A stretch of 64,000 nt of DNA, taken from positions 1-64,000 of the forward strand of contig SCTY01000068.1 in the NCBI GenBank assembly GCA_004297625.1, written 5' to 3'. The stretch is from Betaproteobacteria bacterium (GTDB lineage Bacteria; Pseudomonadota; Gammaproteobacteria; Burkholderiales; SG8-39). Shown piece by piece: positions 1-7,816 of this stretch. A program made the position numbers and the translations under genes. Each line of letters opens with the position of its first letter. Position 1 is the first letter of the stretch. The notes beneath the pieces are model-generated. The model was given only the letters and a program-made list of their open reading frames with translations. It was not told the origin of the DNA and ran no database searches.

Positions 1-113
1 CTTCCTTCAGATTCGCAGTCGCCCGCGACACCCTTGCCGTTCGGCTAACACTTCCTCCTGTCAGGCGTGTAATGGACTCTCACCATCAAGTGAGTGCGCC
101 CTGCCGGGCGCAC
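1..113 (-). mobile_element. 5' end of a group II intron (partial, runs off the left edge)
   Basis: Read on the minus strand from 113 downward, the sequence opens with GTGCG, the group II intron 5' consensus (GUGYG). It then forms an 8-bp hairpin (arms 106-113 and 94-101) and continues with GTGAGAGTCC, GGCAAGGGTGTC and GAATCTGAAGGAAG, which I recognise as domain I sequence of bacterial group II introns. The intron start lies immediately after the T-tract of the terminator of the neighbouring operon, the insertion preference known for group IIC introns. The reverse transcriptase and domains V/VI would lie outside the window. This identification is from memory of the family, not from a search. 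Confidence 0.72.
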
Positions 114-141
114 AAAAAAACGGCGCGGGATCGCCGCGCCG
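114..141 (-). terminator. Rho-independent terminator of the Liv operon
   Basis: On the minus strand an 8-bp perfect GC stem (134-141 pairing with 121-128, loop 129-133) is followed by seven T residues (120-114). It sits 18 bp downstream of the stop codon of the binding-protein gene at 160 and closes the minus-strand operon. The putative intron begins at the next base. Confidence 0.85.
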
Positions 142-159
142 TGTGCGTGTGCTGCCCGG

Positions 160-1413
160 CTATTTCGCCTTGCGCGCCTTGTCGAACGGCGTGATCACGT
201 CGCCCGTCTTGTATGCGTCGGGATAGATCACCACCTGCTTGCCCGGCTTGCGGAACTGCTCGATGTCCTTGTCCACCACGCCGCGGAACTGCGCCTGCAC
301 CACGCGCGGGTTGGCCCACTCGCCGGTCTTGTCCCAGCGGATCGGGCCGACGATGGTCTTGACCTCGTTCGCGTGCAGCCAGGCGGCGAGCTTCTTGTGG
401 TCCAGGCTCTTCGTCGCGGCGATCGCCTGCTCGTAGATCTGGCCGATCGCGTAGTTGAACGGCGGCAGGTAGAAGCCGAGCGGATCGACCTTGGCCTCCG
501 CCGCCTTCTTCGCGTAGCGCGCGAGAAAGTCCTCGATGCCCGGGTATTTCATGCCCGGCACATAGGAGTTGTAGTTGAGCACGCCGTTCAGCAGGCTGCC
601 GAGCGAGCCCATGATCGGCGTGAACTGCAGGCCGACCATGCCGCCGCCGAAGATCTGCACCTGCGAGCCGAGGCCGATCTCGTTCACGGCACGCACGATC
701 GCCACCGAGTCGTTCGGATAGGACATGACGAACACCATCTGCGGCTTGGCGGCGCGGATGGAGCGGATGAGCGAGGAGAAGTCGGTGGTCGTGGGCGGGT
801 AGTTCTGGTCGTACACCGACTTGATGCCGGCCTTCTTGGCGAGCTCGCGCGCCCCGTTGGCGAGGTTCTGCGCGAATTCCTGGTCCGCCGCGAGAATGGC
901 GACGCTCTTGGCGCCGGCCTTCTGGCCGGCCCTGAAGAAACCGTCGGACCAGCTCGAGGCGTCGTTCCACGGCGAGTTGTTGAACCACATGTCGTGCTGC
1001 ACCTTGTGATTCACCTGGAACGAGAAGTTGCCGATGAGAAGCAGCCCGCGCTGCTTGACGAGCGGCATGATCGGCGCCGTGGGCACGGTGCCGTAGGGCG
1101 CGATCAGCAGGTCGACCTTGTCCACATCGAGCAGCTTGGTGTAGATCCCCGGCGTGTTGGCGGGGTTGGTCTGGTCGTCGTAGACGATGAAATCGACCTT
1201 GCGGCCGAGAAGCCCGCCCTTCTTGTTCACGTCCTCCACCCACATGCGCAGCGCGACGAGCGCCGCCTGGCCCCCGGCGCCGAGCGAGCCGGTCTGGGGC
1301 ATGCTCATGCCGATCTTCACCGGGCCCTGCTGCGCGAACGCGCGGCCGGCAAGGCCGGCCGAAACCGCGAGCGCGGCGCCCGCCTTCAATACTTCACGTC
1401 TGGAACTGTTCAT
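160..1413 (-). CDS. Liv-type ABC transporter substrate-binding protein
   Basis: Periplasmic receptor of the branched-chain amino acid/amide type (Peripla_BP_6 fold), 417 aa. The N-terminus has a twin-arginine-like start (SRREVLKAG), a hydrophobic stretch and an AFA-Q cleavage site near residue 28. The mature part has the GPVKIGMSMPQTG opening of LivK-like receptors and ligand-lobe motifs such as DDQTNPANT. A strong GGAGGAGG ribosome site precedes the ATG. The start overlaps the stop of the amidohydrolase by 4 bp, and this is the last gene of the operon. It is the second receptor of one Liv system (the other is at 5680-6924). Ligand unknown. Confidence 0.9.
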   Translation of the reverse strand: MNSSRREVLKAGAALAVSAGLAGRAFAQQGPVKIGMSMPQTGSLGAGGQAALVALRMWVEDVNKKGGLLGRKVDFIVYDDQTNPANTPGIYTKLLDVDKVDLLIAPYGTVPTAPIMPLVKQRGLLLIGNFSFQVNHKVQHDMWFNNSPWNDASSWSDGFFRAGQKAGAKSVAILAADQEFAQNLANGARELAKKAGIKSVYDQNYPPTTTDFSSLIRSIRAAKPQMVFVMSYPNDSVAIVRAVNEIGLGSQVQIFGGGMVGLQFTPIMGSLGSLLNGVLNYNSYVPGMKYPGIEDFLARYAKKAAEAKVDPLGFYLPPFNYAIGQIYEQAIAATKSLDHKKLAAWLHANEVKTIVGPIRWDKTGEWANPRVVQAQFRGVVDKDIEQFRKPGKQVVIYPDAYKTGDVITPFDKARKAK

Positions 1414-2501
1414 GTTGTCCTCCTCCTTGTGAGGGAATTGTAATCAATCTTCAGCAGCCGGGCGGAATTGCCGCCCATGACCCGCTCCTTGTCGGCCTTC
1501 GAGATGCCCGGCGCGCCGCCGATGAAGTCCACCGGATGCTCCATCCCCATGTCGTACGGATAGTCCGTGCCGAGCAGCACGTGCTCGGCGCCGAAGCGCT
1601 CGACGAGGTGCACGAGCATCCCGCGGTCGAAGGTGATGGTGTCGAAATAGAACTTCTCCAAATAGCTGGAGGGTTTTCTTTTAATTGAAACTCTACAATC
1701 AGGACGGGCCTTGAAGGCGTGGTCCATGCGCGCCCAATAGTGCGCGAGATAGCCGCCGCCGTGGGGCAGCACCACCTTCAGTTTCGGATAGCGGTCCATC
1801 ACGCCGTCGAAGATGAGATGGCTCGCCGCCACGGTGGTCTCGAGCGGATTGCCGATCACGTTGCTGAAGTAGTGATCCACTAGCCGCTCGCCGTGCGTGA
1901 AGCCGATCGGATGCATGAAGATGACGATGTCGAGTTCCTGGGCCCTGGAAAAGAATTTGTCCAGATTCAACCTCTGGTCGGTCAGATCCATGCCTTTCAC
2001 GCTGGGGTTGATCTCCACTCCCCGCAGCCCGAGCGTTTTGACGCAATGGGTCAATTCCTGGACGGCGAGCGAGACGTCCTGCAGCGGCACGGTCCCCAGC
2101 CCGACGAAGCGGTCGGGATGCCGGGCGACGATCTCGGCGAGGCGCTCGTTCACCTGCCGCGAGAGCTCCTGCCCCATGCCGGGATCGGTCCAGTAGTAGG
2201 TCTGGTGCGGCGCCGGCGAGACCGCCTGGACGTCGATCCCCATGCGGTCCATGTCCTTGAGGCGGACCGCGATGTCGGTGAGCTTGGGCCCGCGGTCCTT
2301 CTGCTGCCTTGCGTTCACGTCGCGGGTGGCGGCGTTCGAGTACAGCGCGATCGGCTCGTGCTGCGCCGGGCTAAGCGGCGCCACTCTCGCCGCCGCTTCG
2401 GCATTGAGGTAGTGGCAGTGGATGTCCACGCGAAGGCTTTTGCCTTTCCTCTTTACTACGGAAGAAGAACCCTTCGAGGCGGGGGCGCAGCTGTACATCA
2501 T
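1410..2501 (-). CDS. metal-dependent amidohydrolase (ACMSD-like family)
   Basis: Amidohydrolase-2 family protein of 363 aa, related to aminocarboxymuconate-semialdehyde decarboxylase and similar TIM-barrel decarboxylases/hydrolases. Visible metal-site elements are the HxH of DIHCHYL (His28, His30), a mid-protein His in FMHPIGFTHG, LPHGGGYLAHYWAR, and the late Asp in LGTDYPYDMG. The first 22 or so residues look non-conserved. The annotated ATG lies directly after the LivF stop, but a GTG just before DIHCH is an alternative start. It sits inside the Liv operon, so it probably acts on the imported compound or a product; the substrate is unknown. A short AT-rich patch interrupts the usual codon pattern near 1664-1700. 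Confidence 0.82.
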   Translation of the reverse strand: MMYSCAPASKGSSSVVKRKGKSLRVDIHCHYLNAEAAARVAPLSPAQHEPIALYSNAATRDVNARQQKDRGPKLTDIAVRLKDMDRMGIDVQAVSPAPHQTYYWTDPGMGQELSRQVNERLAEIVARHPDRFVGLGTVPLQDVSLAVQELTHCVKTLGLRGVEINPSVKGMDLTDQRLNLDKFFSRAQELDIVIFMHPIGFTHGERLVDHYFSNVIGNPLETTVAASHLIFDGVMDRYPKLKVVLPHGGGYLAHYWARMDHAFKARPDCRVSIKRKPSSYLEKFYFDTITFDRGMLVHLVERFGAEHVLLGTDYPYDMGMEHPVDFIGGAPGISKADKERVMGGNSARLLKIDYNSLTRRRTT

Positions 2502-2503
2502 TG

Positions 2504-3211
2504 TCAGAAAACTCCCAGGTGCTGGGTTATCAAGGCGTGGTTTTCGCGCAGGCCGGCCGCGCTACCCGAAAAGGCGACGCGCCCGGTGTTGAGGATCACC
2601 GCCTCGTCGGCGAGATCGAGCGCCATGCGCACGTTCTGCTCGACGAGGACGATGGACTGGCCGCGTTCCTTCAGCTTCGCGATGGTGCGGCCGACATCCG
2701 CGACGATGAGGGGCGCGAGGCCCTCGGAGGGCTCGTCCATGAGCAGCAGGCGCGGATTGCCCATGAGGGCTCGGCCGATGGCGAGCATCTGCTGCTCGCC
2801 GCCCGACAGCGATCCGGCGTGCTGCTCGGAGCGCTCGCGCAGCCTCGGAAAGAGATCGAACACCTTGTCGAGATTCCAGAAACCGCTTTTCCTCTGCGAC
2901 GCGACGACGAGATTCTCCCTGACCGTCAGCGTGGGAAACATGCGCCGGCCCTGGGGCACCAGCCCTACGCCTTTGCGCGAGATCGCCTCCGGCGAGAGCC
3001 GGCCGATCGGCTCGCCGAACACGCGCACCGTCCCTTTGCGCGGGGGCAGGAAGCCGATCACGGTGTTCATGCAGGTCGTCTTGCCGGCGCCGTTGCGCCC
3101 GAGAAGCGCGAGCACCCGGCCCTCGCCCACGCTGAGCGACACCGAGTGCAGGACATGGCTCTGCCCGTAGAGCGCGTCCACGCCCTCGAGCGACAAAGCC
3201 TCAGTGGCCAA
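2504..3211 (-). CDS. livF: Liv-type ABC transporter ATP-binding protein (LivF)
   Basis: Cytoplasmic ATPase of 235 aa energising the Liv importer. Walker A is GRNGAGKTT at residues 38-46, the signature is LSGGEQQM at about 135, and Walker B is LLLMDEPSEGL at about 155, followed by a late H-loop region. Length and the terminal QHLGVF match LivF proteins. It overlaps the end of livG by 11 bp, and its stop is 2 bp before the amidohydrolase start. Order H-M-G-F is the canonical one. Confidence 0.93.
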   Translation of the reverse strand: MATEALSLEGVDALYGQSHVLHSVSLSVGEGRVLALLGRNGAGKTTCMNTVIGFLPPRKGTVRVFGEPIGRLSPEAISRKGVGLVPQGRRMFPTLTVRENLVVASQRKSGFWNLDKVFDLFPRLRERSEQHAGSLSGGEQQMLAIGRALMGNPRLLLMDEPSEGLAPLIVADVGRTIAKLKERGQSIVLVEQNVRMALDLADEAVILNTGRVAFSGSAAGLRENHALITQHLGVF

Positions 3212-3935
3212 GATAGACCTCGCGCGTTCTGGGATCGGCCACCACTTCGGCGCGGGTGCCCTCGACGATGACCCGGCCGTAATGCAGCACGGTAATGCGC
3301 TCCGCCATGTCGAGGGCGGTGTCCATGTCGTGCTCGATCATCACCACCGTGACGTCGCGCGGAATGGCGGCGATGAGGCTCTTCACCGCGACGCGCTCCT
3401 CGCGCGAGAGGCCCGCGAGCGGCTCGTCGAGGAGCAGCAGCCTGGGGCGCTGGGCGAGCGCCATGGCAATCTCGACGCGGCGCTGATCCCCGTAGGGCAC
3501 TTCGGCGAGCGGCCGCTTGGCGAGCGCCTCGAGCCCGACCTGCGCGAGCACCTGGCGCGCGCTTTCGTAAAAGGAATACCTTCGCAGGGAGGCGAACGAG
3601 TTCCAGCGCGCCTTCGACACGCCGAGCAGCGAAAGCGCGACGTTGTGCTCGAGGCTGTCTTTCGGAAACAGCGTGATGATCTGGTAGGTGCGCGCAAGCC
3701 CGAGGTGCGCCCTGCGGTGCGGCGCGAGCCGCGACACCTCCTTGCCGAGCAGCCGGATGCTGCCGGCGTCTCTCGCGAGATCGCCGGTGACGAGGTTGAA
3801 GAACGTCGTCTTGCCGGCGCCGTTCGGGCCGATGATGAGCCGGCGCTCGCCCGCCGCGACCTCGAGCGAGACGTCGTTGATCGCGGGCAGGCCGCCGAAC
3901 GACTTCTTCAGGTTCGCGATCTGAAGCGCAGCCAT
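3201..3935 (-). CDS. livG: Liv-type ABC transporter ATP-binding protein (LivG)
   Basis: Cytoplasmic ATPase of 244 aa. Walker A GPNGAGKTT is at residues 36-44, Walker B is LLLLDEPLAGLS, the switch is IEHDMD, and the protein ends in VYLGH as LivG proteins do. The signature is the LivG-style PYGDQRRVEIA rather than LSGGQ. I chose the ATG at 3935 (MAALQIANL) because homology begins there; the open frame runs further upstream but only as antisense-like sequence inside livM. The start overlaps the end of livM by 28 bp, implying translational coupling. Confidence 0.93.
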   Translation of the reverse strand: MAALQIANLKKSFGGLPAINDVSLEVAAGERRLIIGPNGAGKTTFFNLVTGDLARDAGSIRLLGKEVSRLAPHRRAHLGLARTYQIITLFPKDSLEHNVALSLLGVSKARWNSFASLRRYSFYESARQVLAQVGLEALAKRPLAEVPYGDQRRVEIAMALAQRPRLLLLDEPLAGLSREERVAVKSLIAAIPRDVTVVMIEHDMDTALDMAERITVLHYGRVIVEGTRAEVVADPRTREVYLGH

Positions 3936-4822
3936 AGCCTCTTTGCTCCCGGCACCACGCCCTCGGGCATGAACACCACGATCGCGACGAACACGAACCC
4001 GAGCAGCATGTTCCAGCGCTCGATGTAGGCCGACGCCCAGTTCTTGAGCAGCATCACGATCGCCGCGCCGACCAGCGGGCCGGCGAGCGTTCCCGAGCCG
4101 CCCGCGATCACCGCCAGCAGGCCCTCGGCGGAGTTGGCGAGCGAGAGCGAAACCGGGTGGATGTACTTGTGGTAGTAGATGAAGAGCAGCCCGGACACCG
4201 CGCCCCAGAAGCCCGCGTACACGAAGGTCAGCCAGCGGATCAGCCAGACGTGGTGGCCGAGCGCGCTCATGCGGCGCGGCTGGTCGCGCGTGCCCTTGAG
4301 CGCCGCCCCGAAGGGCGAGTGCACGAAGCGCGCCATCATCCAGATGGAAAACGCGGTCACCGCGAGAGTGAAGTAGTAGAACGACGCGGCGTCGTCCAGG
4401 CCGAAAGGCCGCGTGAGCCCGCGCAGGCCGTTGTCGCCGTCGGTAAGCGCGACCCAGCGGTAGGCCGTGCCCCACAGCACCTGCGACAGCGCGAGCGTGA
4501 GCATGAGAAATCCCAGCCCGGCAGCGCGCAGCGCGATGAGACCGAAGCCGCACGCCATGAGCGTCGTGACGAAAAGCGCCACCGGCGCGGCCACCCAGTG
4601 GCCGAGGCCGAGCTTGAGGTGGACGAGCGCGGAAACGTACGCGGCGATACCCAGGTACGCCGCGTGGCCGAGCGTGGGCAGGCCGCCGTAGCCGAGCAGC
4701 AGGTTGATGCTCGCGGCGAAGACGGCGAAGATCAGGATCTGGCTCGAGAGATTCACGTAGTACTCGCCCGAGACGAGCGGAATCAGGGCAAGAAGCACGA
4801 CGAGCACGATCCAGCGCGTCAC
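3908..4822 (-). CDS. livM: Liv-type ABC transporter permease (LivM)
   Basis: Inner-membrane permease of 304 aa with about eight to nine hydrophobic segments and the LivM motif block GYGGLPTLGHAAYLGIAAYVSA near residue 45 (quoted in part). A second conserved block (GAVSGLLFIYYHKYIHP) is typical of the LivM C-terminal half, as is the closing GVVPG. It pairs with the permease at 4819-5679; the two genes overlap by 4 bp. It forms the pore half together with LivH. Confidence 0.92.
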   Translation of the reverse strand: MTRWIVLVVLLALIPLVSGEYYVNLSSQILIFAVFAASINLLLGYGGLPTLGHAAYLGIAAYVSALVHLKLGLGHWVAAPVALFVTTLMACGFGLIALRAAGLGFLMLTLALSQVLWGTAYRWVALTDGDNGLRGLTRPFGLDDAASFYYFTLAVTAFSIWMMARFVHSPFGAALKGTRDQPRRMSALGHHVWLIRWLTFVYAGFWGAVSGLLFIYYHKYIHPVSLSLANSAEGLLAVIAGGSGTLAGPLVGAAIVMLLKNWASAYIERWNMLLGFVFVAIVVFMPEGVVPGAKRLWLRFRSRT

Positions 4823-5679
4823 GCGGCGAACCTCCCGAAGAGGCCGCGCGGCCGGAAGGCGATCACCAGGATCATCGGCAGAAACAGGATCACGTACGCG
4901 AGGTCGGGCAGCAGCGCCACGCCGAAGGTGTAGACGAAGCCGGTGATGAAGGCGCCGATGAACGCGCCGAGCAGGCTGCCGACGCCGCCGAGGATCACCA
5001 CGATGAGCGCGAGCGGCAGCATGTCGGCATCGAGCCCGGGATAGGCCGACATGATGGGCCCGCCGATCACGCCGCCCGCGCCGGCGAGCGCCGCGCCGAG
5101 AAAGAACACGGTGGTAAAGAGGCGCGACACGGGGATGCCGACCGCGCGCGCCATCTGCGGGTCATCGACCCCGGCGCGGATCATCGCGCCGAGCCGGGTG
5201 CGCTCCATCAGCACGTACAGCACGATGCCGACGATCACGGCAATCACGACCACCGCGAGCCGGTAGGCCGGGAAAACGAACCCCGCGATGCGCACCGGCA
5301 GCTGCAGCGCCGGCGGCGTCGGAATCGGTATCGGGTCCCCGCCCCATACGACGAGGCAGAAGTCCGCGATGATGAACGCGACTCCGAGGGTGACGAGCAC
5401 CTGGCCCAGGACATTGCCTCCCAGCTTTCGCAGAATGAGCTTTTCCAGGAGAGCGCCGAACAGCGCCACCGCGATGCCGGCGGCCAGCGCGGCGAGCCAC
5501 AGATTGGGCACGACCTTCATCACGCTCACGCCGAGGTAGGCGCCGAGCATGAACAGAGCCCCGTGCGTCAGGTTCGCGATCCGCATCAACCCGAAAATGA
5601 GCGAGAACCCGGCGGCCAGCAGAAACAGCAGGCCGCCGAGCGCGAGGCTGTTAAGGGTCTGGATCGCCCAGTATTGCAG
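4819..5679 (-). CDS. livH: Liv-type ABC transporter permease (LivH), probable CTG start
   Basis: Inner-membrane permease. Family-like sequence (LQYWAIQTLNSLALGG, LLAAGFSLIFGLMRIAN) begins right after the stop codon of the upstream receptor gene: TAA at 5682-5680 is followed directly by CTG at 5679-5677. No ATG, GTG or TTG precedes the first membrane helix in this frame; the first such codon is TTG at 5589, which would delete that helix. With the CTG the protein is 286 aa, normal for LivH; with TTG it is 256 aa. I therefore extend the gene to 5679 and flag the start as unusual. Later motifs GALFMLGAYLG and LGGVGSLLGAFIGAF are standard LivH. Confidence 0.85.
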   Translation of the reverse strand: MQYWAIQTLNSLALGGLLFLLAAGFSLIFGLMRIANLTHGALFMLGAYLGVSVMKVVPNLWLAALAAGIAVALFGALLEKLILRKLGGNVLGQVLVTLGVAFIIADFCLVVWGGDPIPIPTPPALQLPVRIAGFVFPAYRLAVVVIAVIVGIVLYVLMERTRLGAMIRAGVDDPQMARAVGIPVSRLFTTVFFLGAALAGAGGVIGGPIMSAYPGLDADMLPLALIVVILGGVGSLLGAFIGAFITGFVYTFGVALLPDLAYVILFLPMILVIAFRPRGLFGRFAA

Positions 5680-6924
5680 TTAGGACTCCAGGTTCTTGGC
5701 AGGCGGCCAGTCGCGCGAGTACACCGGGTTCTTGAGGAACTCCTCCGGGTTGTAGGTCCAGAACTGGCTCACGTTCGGGTAGGTGCGGATCACGCTGTTG
5801 ACCAGGCGGCCTTCCTTGCGCGCCACCTTGCGGATGTACACGTTGCCGACCACGTTGCCGTACTTGTCGAACGACACCGGGCCGCGGCAGGTGTCGACCT
5901 TGATGGCGCGCACGGCCTTCATGAAGGCCTGCTTGTCCTCGATCTTGCCGTTGATCTGCTTCAGCGTCGCTTCGAGCACCGCGGCCTCGGTGTACGTGGC
6001 CGCCGCGTAGAAGCCGGGGTCGTACTTCCAGTCGCGCCGGAAGTCGGCCGCGAATTTCCTGTTGATCGGGTTGTCGATCTCGGCCGAGTACCAGCACGAG
6101 GTGACGATTCCCAGCGCCTCGTCGCCCATGTTGCGCAGCACGGCCTCGTCGAGGGCGGTCATGCCGCCGATCGGCTTCACCTTGCCCATCATGCCGTACT
6201 CGTTCATCTGGCGCAGGTAGCGGAATCCGTTCGAGCCGGCGAAGCCGAGGAAGATGGCGTCGATGTTGGTTTTGAGCTGCGCCAGGTAGGTGCCGTAATC
6301 GGGCACGGTGAGCGGCGGGAACATGCGCTGCACCACCTTGCCGCCCGCGTCCTCGAACACGCGCATGAAGCCGGCGCACATCTCGTGGCCGTAGGCGATG
6401 TCGTCGGCGATCACCGCCATGCGCTTGTACTTGAGGGTCTTCGCGGCATAGTCGGCGAGCGGCATCGCGGACTGCGACGAAGTCGAGGTGCCGCGCGTGA
6501 ACCACGGGTTCGGCTTTCTCTGCGTCATGTCCTCGGCCGCCGCCACCGACAGCGTGAGGAGCTGGGCCTGGCGGATATAGTCGTCCGCGGCGAGCGCCGA
6601 GGCGGTGTCGAGCGGCCCGATCATCAGGTGGATCCTGTCGCGCTCGACCATCTCCTGGATCTTGGTGCGCGTCTGCGCCGGCACGCCGCCCGAGTCGGCG
6701 ACGGTGAGCTCGACCTTGCGCCCGGCGAGCGTGTAGTTGCGCTCCTTCAGGAACTGCACGAGCGCGCGCTCCATGTCGATGCCGCCCGAGGCGAGCGGGC
6801 CGGTCTTGACGGTCATGAGACCGAGGCGAATCGGTTCTGCCTGTGAAAAGCTTATTCCTGGAACAGCAAGTGCGCCGGCTGCAGCGCCCGTCGCCTGGAC
6901 GAATTTTCTACGGCTGAACTTCAT
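5680..6924 (-). CDS. Liv-type ABC transporter substrate-binding protein
   Basis: Periplasmic receptor, 414 aa, Peripla_BP_6 fold. It has a Tat-like leader (FSRRKFVQATGAAAGALAV) with likely cleavage after FSQA. The mature start PIRLGLMTVKTGPLASGG and the YGHEMCAGFMRVFEDAGG lobe-linker region are typical of amide/branched-chain receptors. The ribosome site is a doubled GGAGAGGAGG. It overlaps the isochorismatase gene by 4 bp upstream, and its TAA stop touches the proposed livH CTG start. Its position next to livH suggests it is the primary receptor of this system, with the 160-1413 product as a second one. Confidence 0.9.
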   Translation of the reverse strand: MKFSRRKFVQATGAAAGALAVPGISFSQAEPIRLGLMTVKTGPLASGGIDMERALVQFLKERNYTLAGRKVELTVADSGGVPAQTRTKIQEMVERDRIHLMIGPLDTASALAADDYIRQAQLLTLSVAAAEDMTQRKPNPWFTRGTSTSSQSAMPLADYAAKTLKYKRMAVIADDIAYGHEMCAGFMRVFEDAGGKVVQRMFPPLTVPDYGTYLAQLKTNIDAIFLGFAGSNGFRYLRQMNEYGMMGKVKPIGGMTALDEAVLRNMGDEALGIVTSCWYSAEIDNPINRKFAADFRRDWKYDPGFYAAATYTEAAVLEATLKQINGKIEDKQAFMKAVRAIKVDTCRGPVSFDKYGNVVGNVYIRKVARKEGRLVNSVIRTYPNVSQFWTYNPEEFLKNPVYSRDWPPAKNLES

Positions 6925-7646
6925 GCGGCCCTCCTCTCCTTGAGCTTTTCGAAGAACTGCTGGTTGGTGATGACCCAGCCGAGGCAGCGCGCGATGTTCT
7001 GCAGCCCCAGCACGTGCAAATCGTCGCCGTACATGCTCGCCACGCAGTCCGACAGCACGACGACGCGGTAGTCGAAATTGAACGCGGTGAACGCCGTATT
7101 CAGCACGCAGGTATTCGTATTGATGCCCATCAGAACCACGGTTTTCACGCCCAACACGTCCAGGAGCTGGCGCAGATCGGTCCCGTAGAAGCAGTCCAGG
7201 CGCTTCTTGTTGTCGATGACGTAGTCGCCTTCGCGGTAGAGCTCGGGGATGATCTGCGTGCCGGGCGAGCCTTCGATGTTGTGCTCGCGCACCGTGCTCT
7301 TGCGGCCGGGCGTAAGCCGGTCGGTCTCCCCCTGCGCGGCGTGCATCGCCTTCCAGAAGTGCGACACCATGGCCTCGCTGCCGACGCCCGGAATGCGCCG
7401 GTAGACGAGCACTGCGTGCACGACCGGGATGTCGAGTTTTCTCGAAAAATCCAAAGCCTGCCGCCCATTCGCGATCACCCGCCGGGCATCCTCCGGTTTC
7501 GTGGGCATCGTGGCCACGTCCATGTCGAGATGCCCGCGATGCATGTCGATGGTGACGATCGCGGTCTCTTCCGGTTTCAACGAAAGTTGTTGATACAAGC
7601 CTTTCAAAAGGCTGCTGCGATCGACGATCTCCACGGTGTTTTTCAT
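6921..7646 (-). CDS. isochorismatase-family cysteine hydrolase
   Basis: A 241-aa alpha/beta hydrolase of the isochorismatase/nicotinamidase superfamily. The catalytic triad is visible: Asp34 in VTIDMHRGH, Lys147 or Lys148 in DNKKRLDCFYG, and Cys180 in GINTNTCVLNT with the usual preceding Asn-Thr. Family members hydrolyse amides such as maleamate, carbamoylsarcosine or biuret. As first gene of the Liv operon it probably acts on an imported amide. The promoter region is occupied by the palindromic element at 7651-7763, whose edge lies 4 bp from the ATG. Confidence 0.85.
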   Translation of the reverse strand: MKNTVEIVDRSSLLKGLYQQLSLKPEETAIVTIDMHRGHLDMDVATMPTKPEDARRVIANGRQALDFSRKLDIPVVHAVLVYRRIPGVGSEAMVSHFWKAMHAAQGETDRLTPGRKSTVREHNIEGSPGTQIIPELYREGDYVIDNKKRLDCFYGTDLRQLLDVLGVKTVVLMGINTNTCVLNTAFTAFNFDYRVVVLSDCVASMYGDDLHVLGLQNIARCLGWVITNQQFFEKLKERRAA

Positions 7647-7650
7647 GGCC

Positions 7651-7763
7651 GCCCCCCTGTCAAGGGGGGAAGCGAGCGTTTTCTGCGAGCGGGGGGTTGG
7701 TTTGGAGAACTGGAAAGCAACCCCCCGCTCGCCTGCGGCTCACGGCCCCCTTCACAGGGGGCC
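7651..7763. repeat. long imperfect palindromic element (MITE/REP-like)
   Basis: The left arm 7651-7699 and right arm 7718-7763 are imperfect reverse complements along almost their whole length, with an 18-nt loop. The inner 15 bp (7685-7699 with 7718-7732) pair perfectly. Each arm also has a small internal hairpin of the CCCCCTGTNAAGGGGG type. No transposase is present. It separates the truncated maiA start from the isochorismatase gene and sits right at the point where maiA homology ends. I know of no name for it. Confidence 0.8.
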
Positions 7764-7768
7764 GGCAG

Positions 7769-7816
7769 GTCGACCCGGTAGGTCGCGAGCGAGCGCCAGA
7801 AGCCGTAGAGCTTCAT
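7769..7816 (-). pseudogene. maleylacetoacetate isomerase (zeta GST) 5' remnant
   Basis: Reading minus-strand from the ATG at 7816 gives MKLYGFWRSLATYRV, which matches the start of MaiA/zeta-class glutathione transferases (MKLY..RSSA.YRVRIALN). Homology stops after about 15 residues; the frame then continues into the palindromic element and ends at 7643 without GST-like sequence. The ATG overlaps the stop of the CocE-type gene (ATGA), the usual operon spacing, so an intact gene once followed. The rest was lost or displaced at the element junction. Confidence 0.7.

Noticed and set aside
86..1443. Long open frames antisense or out of frame to receptor genes, for instance 94-1443 plus strand
   Set aside because: Arg/His/Ala/Leu-rich translations with no family motifs; typical shadow frames of GC-rich genes, seen opposite almost every real gene in the window.
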